Counted from the stretch's first letter, positions 8,280 to 17,362 are shown. The stretch: DNA of 64,000 nt from Acidimicrobiales bacterium (GCA_030740795.1 JASLWO010000039.1:1-64000), one strand, 5' to 3'. The notes: generated by a model not told the origin, from the letters alone. Translations and numbers: made by a program.

Positions 8280-8999
8280 GTGGATTTGGTTAATAGCAAT
8301 AACCTGACAGCAACTGAATTTTCCTCAGCGGTTACAGCGATCACAGCAGCCTTCGGTGATAAAACTCGGAGAGATATATATTTATTCGCTCACGAGCATG
8401 AAAGCGGAGTTACAGCTACTCAAACCGCTAAAGAATTTGGCTTGCATCCTAATGTCGCCCGACACCACCTAGACAAGCTAGCTGCGGGTGGCTATTTGGA
8501 AGTTGGTAAAAAATCTGACTCAAGAGCTGGACGACCCTCTAAAACATACAAATGCGCTGGCGCTGAAATTCATATAGACCTACCGATCCGCCACCAAGAT
8601 GTTCTCGTTACCCTTCTCGGGAAAGCTCTTTCATTGCTTTCAAGCGAACAGGCAGAGACTCTAGCCGAAGAGGTTGGGCTTGAGTATGGGAAAACAATGG
8701 CTCATTCGCTTGGGTACAAAGACTCAGGGTATTCCTTCCGTCAGAGCCTCCATGCCGTAGCCGAAGCGTTAACTGCACATGGGTTCGCAGCCCACGCGAA
8801 ACAACACGGTGATGAGTTACAAATAGTTTCAGAACACTGCCCATTTGGTGATTCAGCTGTTCAACACCCTGTCATCTGCGCAGTTGACCGTGGGATGGTA
8901 AAAGGAATGCTTGGCTCCCTTTATGGAGATACTCAAACACTGACATCATCTAGTCTTGCCAAAGGCGATGAAATCTGCGTGACGGCCGTAGCTCTTTAA
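8280..8999 (+). CDS. SufR-like HTH transcriptional regulator
   Basis: This 239-residue regulator has an N-terminal winged helix (about 20-95) with GVTATQTAKEFGLHPNVARHH as the HTH core and a basic wing SDSRAGRPSKTY. A C-terminal sensory domain contains EHCPF, then VICAVDRGMVKGML; the first two cysteines are spaced C-x12-C, as in the Fe-S-binding SufR family. A third cysteine (GDEICVTAV) lies near the end. SufR represses Fe-S assembly genes. Here the gene is divergent from mrp, an Fe-S carrier, which supports an Fe-S-sensing role by inference. GTG 8280 is the assumed start, just after GGAGAG. Its stop overlaps the ccmI-like stop on the other strand at TTAA. Confidence 0.75.
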   Translation: MDLVNSNNLTATEFSSAVTAITAAFGDKTRRDIYLFAHEHESGVTATQTAKEFGLHPNVARHHLDKLAAGGYLEVGKKSDSRAGRPSKTYKCAGAEIHIDLPIRHQDVLVTLLGKALSLLSSEQAETLAEEVGLEYGKTMAHSLGYKDSGYSFRQSLHAVAEALTAHGFAAHAKQHGDELQIVSEHCPFGDSAVQHPVICAVDRGMVKGMLGSLYGDTQTLTSSSLAKGDEICVTAVAL

Positions 9000-10129
9000 T
9001 TGCTGCAATCCAAGTACGAGCTTAGGGAATTGATTTGTGATTGTAGTTGCGGAACTAAATCTATTTCACCAGTCAATGATTGACTAGAGATTTTGTTTAG
9101 GTCCTCACAAGCAGTCACGGGATCTGTTTCGGAGAGAAGAGTAGCGCGAGTCAATAGTGCTTCAATATTTCTGGGGTTCTCCGAAATAGCGAAGTTCATC
9201 TGCTCAATCGCTCTTTGAGTGAGGATAGGGTCACCCGTTTGGGCTAACAATAGGGACTCTCTGCTTAATGCAGCTGGGTTAGATGGCTCTTCTCGCAAGA
9301 CAGCACGAAAAAGTTTGATTGCGCTCACGCTTCTTTGTTCTTTGCTGCTTTGTAGAAGGTAATTAGCTGCTTCAAGCGCCACGTCTACATTCATTTCTAG
9401 GTCTTCGAGGCTCGGTTCTTCTATCCGCATTATCGTTTCGTATTTTGCTTCAGCGTATACTTCTCCTCTAAGCCCTTGAGATAGTAAAACGTTTCGTAAC
9501 TCTTCTGACACTTGTATGTTCTCTAAGTCCTGTAGTTGTTCCATAGCTTCGTTGAATCTGCCATCATCTGAGAGAGCTATAGTTAAAAATACAATTGCGT
9601 CCGGGAACTCGGGTTGGTTTATGAGAACTTCTTCCCAAACAGCAATTTGTTCATCACTTGAGTCACCTTGACGGTATTTCAACCAGGAGCGATATGTTAA
9701 TGCCTCAGAATTGCTTGGTTGCTGTTCAAGAATCTGATCATACAGGTCTATGGCTTCCGGCCAGCGACTCTGATCACTGAAAAGTTGTTGGGCTTGTGAG
9801 AGTTTCGTAACGACGCTTTGTCTGACGCTTCCCGTCATCCCTTCAGAACTAGTTCTCTCTCCAGATGAAATGCTGATAGCGAAGCCTGAAATAGTAGCTA
9901 CGGAAATTAGGAAAAAAACCCAGAGCCATGTTTTTCTTTTCTGGTTAGGTCGTGTTTTGTTTTGCTTGCCGTCAACGACCTGTGTTAGTCGGACAAGACG
10001 TTTTGAGTAATTCCGAGTGAGCGATGCGTGGTCGACAGGACTTATCTCTCCTCTGGCGAGTTCAGTATCAAGATCCTTCAATGATTGCAGGAGGAAAAGT
10101 TTTTCTTTTCCAAAATTTCTATCGTTCAT
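8996..10129 (-). CDS. CcmI-like TPR protein of cytochrome c maturation
   Basis: This is the last gene of the ccm operon. An N-terminal cytoplasmic segment (about 1-65) has LLQSLKDLDTELARGEIS, typical of CcmI. One membrane span follows (about 68-88, WLWVFFLISVATISGFAI), then an external region of tetratricopeptide-like helices to residue 377. In System I, CcmI-type TPR domains hold apocytochrome c and present it to the CcmF/H ligation complex. Sequence identity in this family is low, so the call rests on architecture and operon position. It starts 15 nt after ccmH ends and converges on the SufR-like gene with a 4-nt shared stop region. Confidence 0.75.
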   Translation of the reverse strand: MNDRNFGKEKLFLLQSLKDLDTELARGEISPVDHASLTRNYSKRLVRLTQVVDGKQNKTRPNQKRKTWLWVFFLISVATISGFAISISSGERTSSEGMTGSVRQSVVTKLSQAQQLFSDQSRWPEAIDLYDQILEQQPSNSEALTYRSWLKYRQGDSSDEQIAVWEEVLINQPEFPDAIVFLTIALSDDGRFNEAMEQLQDLENIQVSEELRNVLLSQGLRGEVYAEAKYETIMRIEEPSLEDLEMNVDVALEAANYLLQSSKEQRSVSAIKLFRAVLREEPSNPAALSRESLLLAQTGDPILTQRAIEQMNFAISENPRNIEALLTRATLLSETDPVTACEDLNKISSQSLTGEIDLVPQLQSQINSLSSYLDCSN

Positions 10130-10143
10130 TTAAACCTCAATGG

Positions 10144-10650
10144 TCAATCTTCGCTTGATTGGGATGAGTGGCTCTCTTCTTCAAATGCGGTCCGCATGGC
10201 AAGAACTTTTTCTTCTTCGTCTTTAGTGAGTTCTATACCCTGTGAGTCAGATTTTCTTCTTGAGTATGCGAGGGTAACCCCACCGAGCGCTATCCCTATT
10301 ATCAGAAATGGGGCGATCCAAACTATAGAGTCGAAACCCTTACTGCTCGGGTTTAAGCTCACCCATTCCCCATAGCGTTGAATATAAATACCTTTTATTT
10401 CAGAATCACTTAGGCCTTGGTCAACCTGTTCTTTGATCTCTGCTCGTATCACTTGCGCTATAGGAGCCGAACTTTCTGAGACAGGTTGCCCTGAACATTG
10501 AGGGCAAGCGATTGTAGAGGCGAGCGCAGCTGCTCTTTCAGCCCCAGTTTTCGTGTCCTTTGAGTCCAGTGTTCCAAACACTAACGCAACTAGGAAAACT
10601 ACAGACATGAAAGACCATGAGATCGCTCGAGATTTTGAGATTTTCAGCAT
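10144..10650 (-). CDS. ccmH: Cytochrome c maturation protein CcmH (CcmL-type thioredox protein)
   Basis: This is a small membrane-anchored protein that reduces apocytochrome c or forms a mixed disulfide with it outside the membrane. An N-terminal signal anchor (about 12-27) precedes the active motif IACPQC (Cys 49 and 52), the local form of the family's RCPxC. The three-helix bundle follows (IRAEIKEQVDQGLSDSEIKG, RYGEWVSLNP), then a second membrane segment (IVWIAPFLIIGIALGG) and a charged cytoplasmic tail. The length of 168 fits short CcmH/CcmL forms. Its start overlaps the end of ccmG by 7 nt. Confidence 0.9.
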   Translation of the reverse strand: MLKISKSRAISWSFMSVVFLVALVFGTLDSKDTKTGAERAAALASTIACPQCSGQPVSESSAPIAQVIRAEIKEQVDQGLSDSEIKGIYIQRYGEWVSLNPSSKGFDSIVWIAPFLIIGIALGGVTLAYSRRKSDSQGIELTKDEEEKVLAMRTAFEEESHSSQSSED

Positions 10651-11207
10651 GTAACCCCCGTTGCTAAATCATCGTAACTTACAGGGCCAACTATTTTTTT
10701 TACTACTAAACCATTTGGGGCGATGAGGACCGTCTCTGGGGCTGTTAGGACACTGAAATCAATCGCCACCCGATTGGTCCCCTCACCTGCGAGGACCGGC
10801 CAGTCTCCACCATATTTTTTGAAAAAGTTCTCTATGTCGCTGAGACGGTCATTAAATGCCACTCCAATAAGCTCTGTCTGACATTTAATTCCATCGTCTC
10901 GCAAAATCCCCTCCTCATAGAATCTAAGAAGCTCGCTGTGTTCAGTTACGCAACCCGAACACCAGCTAGCGAAAAAGTTCACAGCTACCCAAGTCTGGTC
11001 AGATATTGGTAAAGATCGATTTTTGAGGAGGATTTCGTCAAGCTCAAAATCTTCTCCATCAACTGTTTCGCCTTGAATTTGTGGAGCTTGTTGTCCCACG
11101 ATGGCGTAATTAGGACCATTTGTCTGAGTGGTTCTGGTAGCTAACAAAACAATGAATGCAATCCCTAGTACTGCAAGTCCAATGATCCCGGATTTCATAA
11201 CAGTCAT
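10644..11207 (-). CDS. ccmG: Thioredoxin-like CcmG/DsbE protein
   Basis: This thiol reductant, tethered outside the membrane, acts in the heme ligation branch of System I. The 187-residue product has one N-terminal membrane anchor (about 7-23) and a TlpA/ResA-type thioredoxin fold with WCSGC (Cys 83 and 86). The Pro loop lies in DFSVLTAPETVLI. Its ATG overlaps the ccmF stop by 4 nt and its end overlaps ccmH, so translation is coupled on both sides. Confidence 0.9.
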   Translation of the reverse strand: MTVMKSGIIGLAVLGIAFIVLLATRTTQTNGPNYAIVGQQAPQIQGETVDGEDFELDEILLKNRSLPISDQTWVAVNFFASWCSGCVTEHSELLRFYEEGILRDDGIKCQTELIGVAFNDRLSDIENFFKKYGGDWPVLAGEGTNRVAIDFSVLTAPETVLIAPNGLVVKKIVGPVSYDDLATGVTC

Positions 11208-13162
11208 TTCTCTTGATCTTTCTTTCCAGACAATCGCACTCTTTGTTTATTTCTTCCGGCTTTTCTTTTTTGCATTGGGATTGCCGATAGAACTGTTCCC
11301 ATTAGCATTACAAAACCTCCAACCCAGATCCAAAGAAGCAACGGCTGTTTTGTGACTTGTATGACAATTGATTTGTTCTCTCCAGCTGGAGGGTCCAAGA
11401 GTGCAATTTGGATGTCTTTAACTGGTGAAGTCCTAGTGGATGGGGAGGGCACTAATTGCCCAGAAGCTGTGAATCTCTCAATTGAAGGCTCTAGAAGGCT
11501 TCCATCAATATCTATCTGTACTCTTTCTTGAATTTTGTTAGGGAATGAAAGCCGTTCCGAAGAAACATACGTGATTGTGGATTCACTGAACTGAATGCTT
11601 TCACCTGGTTGAAGCGAATACGACCCCTGAGAAATATACGATGAGCTGCCTATAAGCCCTATAGCGAGGAAGACAACGCCTAGATGAACAACCATTCCGC
11701 CATTTGACCTTCCAACCAAACCTTTCCACCCGTTTCTTCTTGCAGAGAGGGTTAAATGACGCATGGCGCTCGTGCCGGCAAAACCTGCAAACGTGAAACC
11801 TAAGAGGGGAAGTAAGCCTCTCCCTCCGAGCAGAACTACCAAGACGAGGGAAAGCACAGCGCCCCAAGCTGGCCATTCAATTCGGTCACGAACCAATTCT
11901 GTGTTTGCTTTACGCCATGGAAGTATCGGTGCAACTGCCATGAGAAACAATAAAGAAAATCCGATCGGCATAGACATTTTTTCGAAATAAGGAGCGCCGA
12001 CTGAAATTTGCCTGTTCTGAAGCGCTTCTACTATCAGGGGGAAGACCGTCCCGAGAAGTACCACGAATGCGAAGCCTCCAAACGCCAGATTGTTAGCGAG
12101 AAAGGCTCCTTCTCGTGAAAGCGGTGAATCAATACCGCCCTGAGATCTCAACTCTTCGCCTCGCCAGAAAATTAGACAGATAACTGCGAATAAAACAATT
12201 GAGAAAAACCATAGTAGCCATGGACCTATCCCCCCTTCGGAGAACGCGTGGACTGAGGCTATGATTCCCGATCTCGTAATAAAGGTTCCCAGAATTGTCA
12301 GCAGAAACGTTGCGCATACGAGAGAAAGGTTCCATACCCTGAGCAAACCTCTTCTTTCTTGGACAAGAACCGAATGCAAGTATGCTGTTCCCGTCAACCA
12401 AGGCAACAATGAGGCATTCTCAACGGGGTCCCAACCCCAATATCCTCCCCATCCAAGCACGTCATAAGCCCACCATGCTCCAAGGATGATTCCTGCGGTT
12501 AGGAACCCCCATGAAAAGAGCGTCCACCGTCGTGTAATCAAAAGCCAGCCTTCGCCTAGCCTGCCCGTTATCAAAGCCGCTACAGCGAAAGAGAAAGGAA
12601 CGGTAAATCCGATATAGCCCAAATAAAGCATCGGGGGATGGAAGGCTACGAGTATGTGGTTCTGAAGTAAGGGGTTGGGGCCAGGCCCGTCATATCCGAC
12701 AGGTGGATTAAATGACTCAAAGGGATTAGCGGGTCCCAACATAATGAGTGCGAAGAAAGCCATAACTAAAAACATTGATACAAGAGCCCAAGAAACCATT
12801 GGGTCAGATAATCGTTTTGAGAACTTCTTGGCAACTACTGCTAAGTACCCCGCTAGTATCAGACCCCAGAGAAGAATAGAACCTTCGAGAGCAGACCACA
12901 TGGTGGCTACGTTATATAGAGGGGGCGTTAAAGAACTTCCATGTTCGGCTACGAATTGAACAGAAAAATCTCGTGTAATCAATGCTCTTTGCATAGCAAA
13001 TGCGGAAAGACACATGCCTGCAAATGCAACCCAGGCGTATCTTGCACCGATTATTTGAAGCCTGTCTCGTGGAGATCTAATGCCGACGATAATCGTTACC
13101 GCACCGGTTAAAGCTCCGGCTAAAGCTAGGACTATTCCAAAGGATCCAATTACGAGATTCAT
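11204..13162 (-). CDS. ccmF: Cytochrome c heme lyase subunit CcmF
   Basis: CcmF is a large membrane protein that receives heme from holo-CcmE and, with CcmH/I, attaches it to apocytochrome c. The 652-residue length is normal. The tryptophan-rich WWD signature is present as WGGYWGWDPVENASLLPWL, preceded by AWWAYDVLG. An NHILVAFHPPMLYLGYIG segment carries conserved heme-ligand histidines, and a C-terminal external domain precedes the last membrane span and a basic tail. It follows ccmE with an 8-nt gap. Confidence 0.96.
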   Translation of the reverse strand: MNLVIGSFGIVLALAGALTGAVTIIVGIRSPRDRLQIIGARYAWVAFAGMCLSAFAMQRALITRDFSVQFVAEHGSSLTPPLYNVATMWSALEGSILLWGLILAGYLAVVAKKFSKRLSDPMVSWALVSMFLVMAFFALIMLGPANPFESFNPPVGYDGPGPNPLLQNHILVAFHPPMLYLGYIGFTVPFSFAVAALITGRLGEGWLLITRRWTLFSWGFLTAGIILGAWWAYDVLGWGGYWGWDPVENASLLPWLTGTAYLHSVLVQERRGLLRVWNLSLVCATFLLTILGTFITRSGIIASVHAFSEGGIGPWLLWFFSIVLFAVICLIFWRGEELRSQGGIDSPLSREGAFLANNLAFGGFAFVVLLGTVFPLIVEALQNRQISVGAPYFEKMSMPIGFSLLFLMAVAPILPWRKANTELVRDRIEWPAWGAVLSLVLVVLLGGRGLLPLLGFTFAGFAGTSAMRHLTLSARRNGWKGLVGRSNGGMVVHLGVVFLAIGLIGSSSYISQGSYSLQPGESIQFSESTITYVSSERLSFPNKIQERVQIDIDGSLLEPSIERFTASGQLVPSPSTRTSPVKDIQIALLDPPAGENKSIVIQVTKQPLLLWIWVGGFVMLMGTVLSAIPMQKRKAGRNKQRVRLSGKKDQEK

Positions 13163-13170
13163 ACCTAGTC

Positions 13171-13719
13171 CTAAGATTCTGATGCTTTCGGTAGTTGCCC
13201 GCGCTCTTCCGCATCACCTATCCGGTCTTCCCGATAATCATTGTCATGTTTGACAAGGATTCTGTTAGTAGCGAACCACCATCCATCGTTGGCTCCATTT
13301 TCGAAAACATACAGAGGATTTGGCAGAGGCCCTTGAACCCATTTCCCCTCAAGGACTACAGGTATCCCTTCGTCAAATAGGTCCGGAGGAGTACCTTGAC
13401 TGACCACGTCAACCAGTATCCCATCAAATGATACGGAAAAGAACGTGTACTCATTCCCATCAATGATGAATGTCTGGTCATCGTCAACATTGGTAACTGG
13501 GGACCCTAAAAGTTGAAATCTCCGCTCCCCCATTTCCAGCCTGCTCTCCACTGCTTCATCCGCTGGAAGAAATGACTGGCTGTTGGTAACTAGGAACCAG
13601 ACAAGAATGATGACGGCGCCAGCAATCACAATCACTGTAAGTGCAGGTAGCCATTGAGGAGATTTTTTTGACTCCTGCCTTCTAGGTGATAAGTCCATAG
13701 CTTGGTTATCGTCTGGCAT
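13171..13719 (-). CDS. ccmE: Heme chaperone CcmE
   Basis: CcmE binds heme covalently outside the membrane and hands it to CcmF. The 182-residue protein has one N-terminal membrane anchor (about 24-45) and an OB-fold domain. The heme-binding motif is of the His type: HDNDY, with His 158 and Tyr 162 (HxxxY), rather than the CxxxY variant. It starts 9 nt after ccmD with AAGG upstream. The C-terminal tail after the motif is short and charged. Confidence 0.92.
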   Translation of the reverse strand: MPDDNQAMDLSPRRQESKKSPQWLPALTVIVIAGAVIILVWFLVTNSQSFLPADEAVESRLEMGERRFQLLGSPVTNVDDDQTFIIDGNEYTFFSVSFDGILVDVVSQGTPPDLFDEGIPVVLEGKWVQGPLPNPLYVFENGANDGWWFATNRILVKHDNDYREDRIGDAEERGQLPKASES

Positions 13720-13728
13720 GAAATTACC

Positions 13729-13881
13729 TTACGTATCTTGAGATGGCGACATCCATCTCTGACGATGCTCCGGCACTTTTGAGGAGAGCTCCTTGCCTTT
13801 TTGAATGATTCTCCACGCATAAACCGCTAATACCCCAACAGCAGTAATCCACCCTGCGAGGAGATATCCGAGATGACTCAT
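13729..13881 (-). CDS. ccmD: CcmD small membrane protein
   Basis: This 50-residue ORF is easily missed. It starts MSHLGYLLAGWITAVGVLA, giving one membrane segment (about 4-22), followed by YAWRIIQKGKEL and a basic, hydrophilic tail. This is the CcmD pattern: one helix then positive charges. CcmD stabilises CcmC and CcmE and helps release holo-CcmE from CcmC. Its ATG overlaps the ccmC stop as ATGA, a GGAGG lies upstream, and it sits exactly between ccmC and ccmE as in most ccm operons. Identification rests on position and topology more than on residue identity. Confidence 0.85.
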   Translation of the reverse strand: MSHLGYLLAGWITAVGVLAVYAWRIIQKGKELSSKVPEHRQRWMSPSQDT

Positions 13882-14660
13882 CTGACCTCCCCCTCTCCGT
13901 CCTCTTTGATAATGGTTTCTGTACTTGATGCTGTGCCTTCAGCTATTCGTTCTTGCAAAACACCTATAGCTCCTTCATTTTCAATTTCTGTTTGTAGCCA
14001 TCCAACACGGAATCTATGCGTCATCAGCCATAGGTAGCATACGCCAGCAAGAATGAGGCCTAGGAATAGCGTGAACAATGTAAGGTCCTCTAATTTCCCA
14101 TCTGTAAGTGAGGATTGTTGATGGAGGGTACTGTTCTCCCACCATTCAACAGATCGATTAACTATCGGGATGTTGATAGCGACGATGATTCCCACGACTG
14201 AAGCACGCTTAGCTCGCAAATCGGGATTGGCTGGCACTTGCCGTAGTGCTAGGTACCCCAAAAGCATGAGGAATAGGACAAGAGTAGTAACCAGACGAAC
14301 ATCTCCCCATTCCCACCATGTATTCCATGTCGGCCTTCCCCAGATACTTCCGGTAACAAGAACTAAACCACAAAATATGAGACCGATTTCCGCAGATGCA
14401 TGTGCGACCGTATCCCACCATCGAGATTTTTTCCAAAGATAGAAGATGCTTCCGATACCTGTCGTGATGACAGCAACGTAAGCAAAAATTGCCATGGGGA
14501 CGTGAATGTACAGTAACCGTACAGCGTCTTCCATATTGTCGTCTTCAGGGGTAAGGAAAAATGCGAAGAGAACTAATGTCGGGACACCCACTAGAAGTAG
14601 GAATCCCATGAATCTGGTTCCTTTGGAACTAGTTAGATTTGGATTCCGGACGTTCTGCAT
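13878..14660 (-). CDS. ccmC: Heme exporter membrane protein CcmC
   Basis: CcmC is a six-span membrane protein of the heme-handling family that loads heme onto CcmE. The WWD signature appears as WGRPTWNTWWEWGDVRL, with flanking histidines in LLYIHVPMA and AHASAE. The start is ATG 14660 (260 residues), which overlaps the ccmB stop as TAATG and has AGGAGG 5 nt upstream; a longer in-frame extension to 14750 lies within ccmB and is rejected. An extended soluble C-terminus of about 40 residues follows the last span. Confidence 0.94.
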   Translation of the reverse strand: MQNVRNPNLTSSKGTRFMGFLLLVGVPTLVLFAFFLTPEDDNMEDAVRLLYIHVPMAIFAYVAVITTGIGSIFYLWKKSRWWDTVAHASAEIGLIFCGLVLVTGSIWGRPTWNTWWEWGDVRLVTTLVLFLMLLGYLALRQVPANPDLRAKRASVVGIIVAINIPIVNRSVEWWENSTLHQQSSLTDGKLEDLTLFTLFLGLILAGVCYLWLMTHRFRVGWLQTEIENEGAIGVLQERIAEGTASSTETIIKEDGEGEVR

Positions 14661-15328
14661 TATGCCTCCTCTAGAAGCTGCCCATATGCCAACATACCGA
14701 GAAGAGTGTATAGAACGGCAACTACTGAAAGTAATCCAACCCAAGCCCACCCATCTGCATTGACGCGTCCAAAGGCATCACCGAATGCGCGTGTTGCTCC
14801 AATAACTACAGGGGCTAGAACTGGCAGAAGAAGAATGGGGAGTAAGGTTTCGCGTACCCCTAAGCCCGTTGCCAGCACGCCATAGAGGGTCCCTGTGCTT
14901 GCTATAGCTATAGTGGCGATTACTCCTGTAGCTGATACTAAGAGGAAGTCATCCACGGATGAGTCAAAGAGCGCAATCATAGCGATCATCATAAGAACCT
15001 CAAGAAGCAACAATTGCAGAAACAAGCCAAGTGTTTTCCCGATGTATATAGAAAATGATGACACTGGGGAAAGCAATAATCTATCTTGTGCAGAATCAGA
15101 GTTCTCTATATCCACAGCTCTTTGTATCGCAAGGATAGCTACGAGAAGAATTGAAACCCAGAAAAGTCCGGGTCCTGTATCGCGGAGAGTTTCGATATCA
15201 GCATCAAGTGCAAAACCAAATAGTACGAGGATAAGTAGCGTATACGGAGCTATTTGGTTCGTTATTATTCGAGATCGGATCTCAATCCGGAGGTCCTTCT
15301 GTGCTATTAACCAAGCGTCACGTAACAT
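14660..15328 (-). CDS. ccmB: ABC transporter permease CcmB
   Basis: CcmB is the membrane subunit of the CcmAB complex, whose ATPase activity drives release of holo-CcmE from CcmC. The 222-residue protein begins MLRDAWLIAQKDLRIEIRSR, the typical cytoplasmic start, and has six hydrophobic spans. ATG 15328 lies inside the ccmA 3' end (11-nt overlap) and has AAAGGA upstream; the longer frame to 15388 is not needed. Confidence 0.92.
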   Translation of the reverse strand: MLRDAWLIAQKDLRIEIRSRIITNQIAPYTLLILVLFGFALDADIETLRDTGPGLFWVSILLVAILAIQRAVDIENSDSAQDRLLLSPVSSFSIYIGKTLGLFLQLLLLEVLMMIAMIALFDSSVDDFLLVSATGVIATIAIASTGTLYGVLATGLGVRETLLPILLLPVLAPVVIGATRAFGDAFGRVNADGWAWVGLLSVVAVLYTLLGMLAYGQLLEEA

Positions 15329-15995
15329 TGTTTTCCTTTCCGTGACTTTCCCCCGTGTCGCTGACCACCGACCCACCTGCAATCTCAATAATACGTTTTT
15401 GGTTTAAGCCAACCTTATCTATTTCATGAGAAGCAATTAAAACGGTTGCCCCAGCTTTAGAAGCTTCTATGATCAATGAGTCAACTAGCTCTTTCCCTTC
15501 TTTATCTAAAGCGGCGTGTGGCTCATCGAGAAGCCAGATGCTAGGTCGCTGAACTACCAGAGTTGCCAAAGACACCCTTCTTCGTTGGCCTTCTGAAAGG
15601 TTCCGGACGCAAACGCTTTCAAGCCTGCCTTTAAGACCGAGCAGATCCATTGCACTTCGTTTATCTGCTGAAGAAGCGTTAGAGATCTGTGCCCAAAAAC
15701 CCATGTTTTCTTCAACCGTCAGGTCTGCGTACAAGCCGGTTTTGTGGCCGAGTAATCCCACGTGCGGTCTAACTGACATACGTTCAGTGGTAAGGTCAAA
15801 TCCAAGGACCGAACCGGTTCCTTGTTTCATTGGGAGTAATCCTGCGCATAGACGCAAAAGAGTTGATTTCCCTGCACCGTTCGGACCTTTAACGATAATG
15901 ATTTCACCCTTAGAAGCAAGCATGGTGAGATCGGTTAGTGCAGGAAATCGCCCAAGCAGCACCATGCTGTTCTGGAGATCAATAACTGGTGTCAT
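15318..15995 (-). CDS. ccmA: ABC transporter ATP-binding protein CcmA
   Basis: CcmA is the cytoplasmic ATPase of the CcmAB complex and the first gene of the ccm operon. The 225-residue product has Walker A GPNGAGKSTLLRL, signature LSEGQRRRVSLA, Walker B WLLDEPHAALD and the switch histidine in LIASHE. AGGATT lies upstream of ATG 15995. All genes ccmA to ccmI run on the minus strand with overlaps or gaps of 15 nt or less, so one transcript is expected. Confidence 0.93.
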   Translation of the reverse strand: MTPVIDLQNSMVLLGRFPALTDLTMLASKGEIIIVKGPNGAGKSTLLRLCAGLLPMKQGTGSVLGFDLTTERMSVRPHVGLLGHKTGLYADLTVEENMGFWAQISNASSADKRSAMDLLGLKGRLESVCVRNLSEGQRRRVSLATLVVQRPSIWLLDEPHAALDKEGKELVDSLIIEASKAGATVLIASHEIDKVGLNQKRIIEIAGGSVVSDTGESHGKENNVT

Positions 15996-16141
15996 TAGAA
16001 ATCCTAAATAAAGTAGTTCTTACTTGAAATCTAGTAGGAGTAACGTATTTCTAACGATTCCTAACCATATCGCTTTTATTGAAAATCAAAAAAGGGTCAA
16101 TTCGAAGGGTTCTTCCTTTCTTTTCGCTAACGTCATTTGAG

Positions 16142-17302
16142 ATGCTTCTTTCACGAATCTTTCGAAAACTCGGGCTGAGTCTGACTACCGTTGGCGTATT
16201 GACATTACTTTTCGTCGCGTACCAACTCTGGGGTACCGGATTTCTAACAGACCGTTATCAAGAAGACCTAAAAGAAGACTTTGCAGAACTTGTTGAAACG
16301 GTTGAAGAAACAAGTTCTGCTTCAACTGGACTCGCTGAAGACGTTGATGATGAAGTTGCATACGCTGAATTTCTTTTCCGCTCGGAAGGCGAAGCCATCG
16401 CTCAATTAATAATTCCTAGAATGGGACTTACACAAACAGTTGTTTCTGGTGTTTCCTCAGAGTCACTTAGAAGAGGGCCTGGGCATTATCCAAATACTCC
16501 TTTACCTGGCATGCCTGGGAACGCTGCACTGGTAGGGCATCGGACAACTTGGGGAGCGCCATTCAGCAAAATTGATGAACTTGAACCTGGTGACGAAATT
16601 AGTGTTCAAACAATTCAGGGAAGTTTCACTTACAAGGTTGTTGAACAAGTCGGTGGCCGAGGCAATTTCATTATTAGCCCACAAAGATTTGATGTCCTTA
16701 ACCAAAATTACGAAGAATACCCGAATAGGCTCACCTTGATTTCTTGCCATCCCAAATTAACAGCACGAAACCGGATCGTTGTTGTAGCAGAACTAGTTGG
16801 AGAACCTGCAGAATTCTTTCAAAGACCTGAAACCCCGACGCAAGCTGGTTTAGTGTTTGGTTTTGACCAGGAAGTCATAGATAGCACCAATACTGGTGAT
16901 GAAACTGAAAGCAATGAAGGCACCGTCTTAGGAGAGTCAGGCTCCGAAGTAGTAGATGAAACATCTCTGAATACGGAGGAATCTCCACCTGAAAACTCAA
17001 TCGCTGTCCCAACCGTTAGTGACATTTCTCCGGAAAGTACACCTGCAGTTGAAACAATTCCTTCGAACGCGACGATTCAATCAACTCGCCCGTCAAGTTT
17101 TGGAGAAGGGCTGGAGGGGGATAGCTCAGCGATTCTCCCCTCAATAACATGGGGGGTTGCGTTACTTGCGTTGTTAATGTCTTCTAATTTCGTCGCTAAT
17201 CGTTGGTTGAGATGGCCGACTTATGTCATTTCGTTCTTCCCTTCCGTGGTTGTCATGACTATTTGGTTCTTTAATCTTGATCGAGCTTTACCGAGTTATT
17301 AG
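16142..17302 (+). CDS. Class E sortase
   Basis: Sortases are transpeptidases that attach surface proteins to the cell wall; class E enzymes are typical of actinobacteria. An N-terminal membrane anchor (about 11-30) is followed by an acidic linker and the sortase barrel. The catalytic triad is visible as His 133 (VGHRTT), Cys 202 (LISCHP) and Arg 211 (ARNRI). After an acidic, Ser/Thr/Glu-rich stretch (about 235-335) the C-terminus has two more hydrophobic segments, which is longer than minimal class E proteins. The frame is open from TTG 16079; ATG 16142 gives a more typical short basic n-region. No obvious sorting-signal substrate is encoded in the window. Confidence 0.88.
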   Translation: MLLSRIFRKLGLSLTTVGVLTLLFVAYQLWGTGFLTDRYQEDLKEDFAELVETVEETSSASTGLAEDVDDEVAYAEFLFRSEGEAIAQLIIPRMGLTQTVVSGVSSESLRRGPGHYPNTPLPGMPGNAALVGHRTTWGAPFSKIDELEPGDEISVQTIQGSFTYKVVEQVGGRGNFIISPQRFDVLNQNYEEYPNRLTLISCHPKLTARNRIVVVAELVGEPAEFFQRPETPTQAGLVFGFDQEVIDSTNTGDETESNEGTVLGESGSEVVDETSLNTEESPPENSIAVPTVSDISPESTPAVETIPSNATIQSTRPSSFGEGLEGDSSAILPSITWGVALLALLMSSNFVANRWLRWPTYVISFFPSVVVMTIWFFNLDRALPSY

Positions 17303-17362
17303 AAACAGGTTCTATGGTTAATACGGTAGGAAATGAATGCAGAAAGGGTGGCGTATTATCTA

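Noticed and set aside
14661-14750. Thirty-residue N-terminal extension of CcmC
   Set aside because: It lies within ccmB; ATG 14660 has a strong AGGAGG and overlaps the ccmB stop as TAATG.
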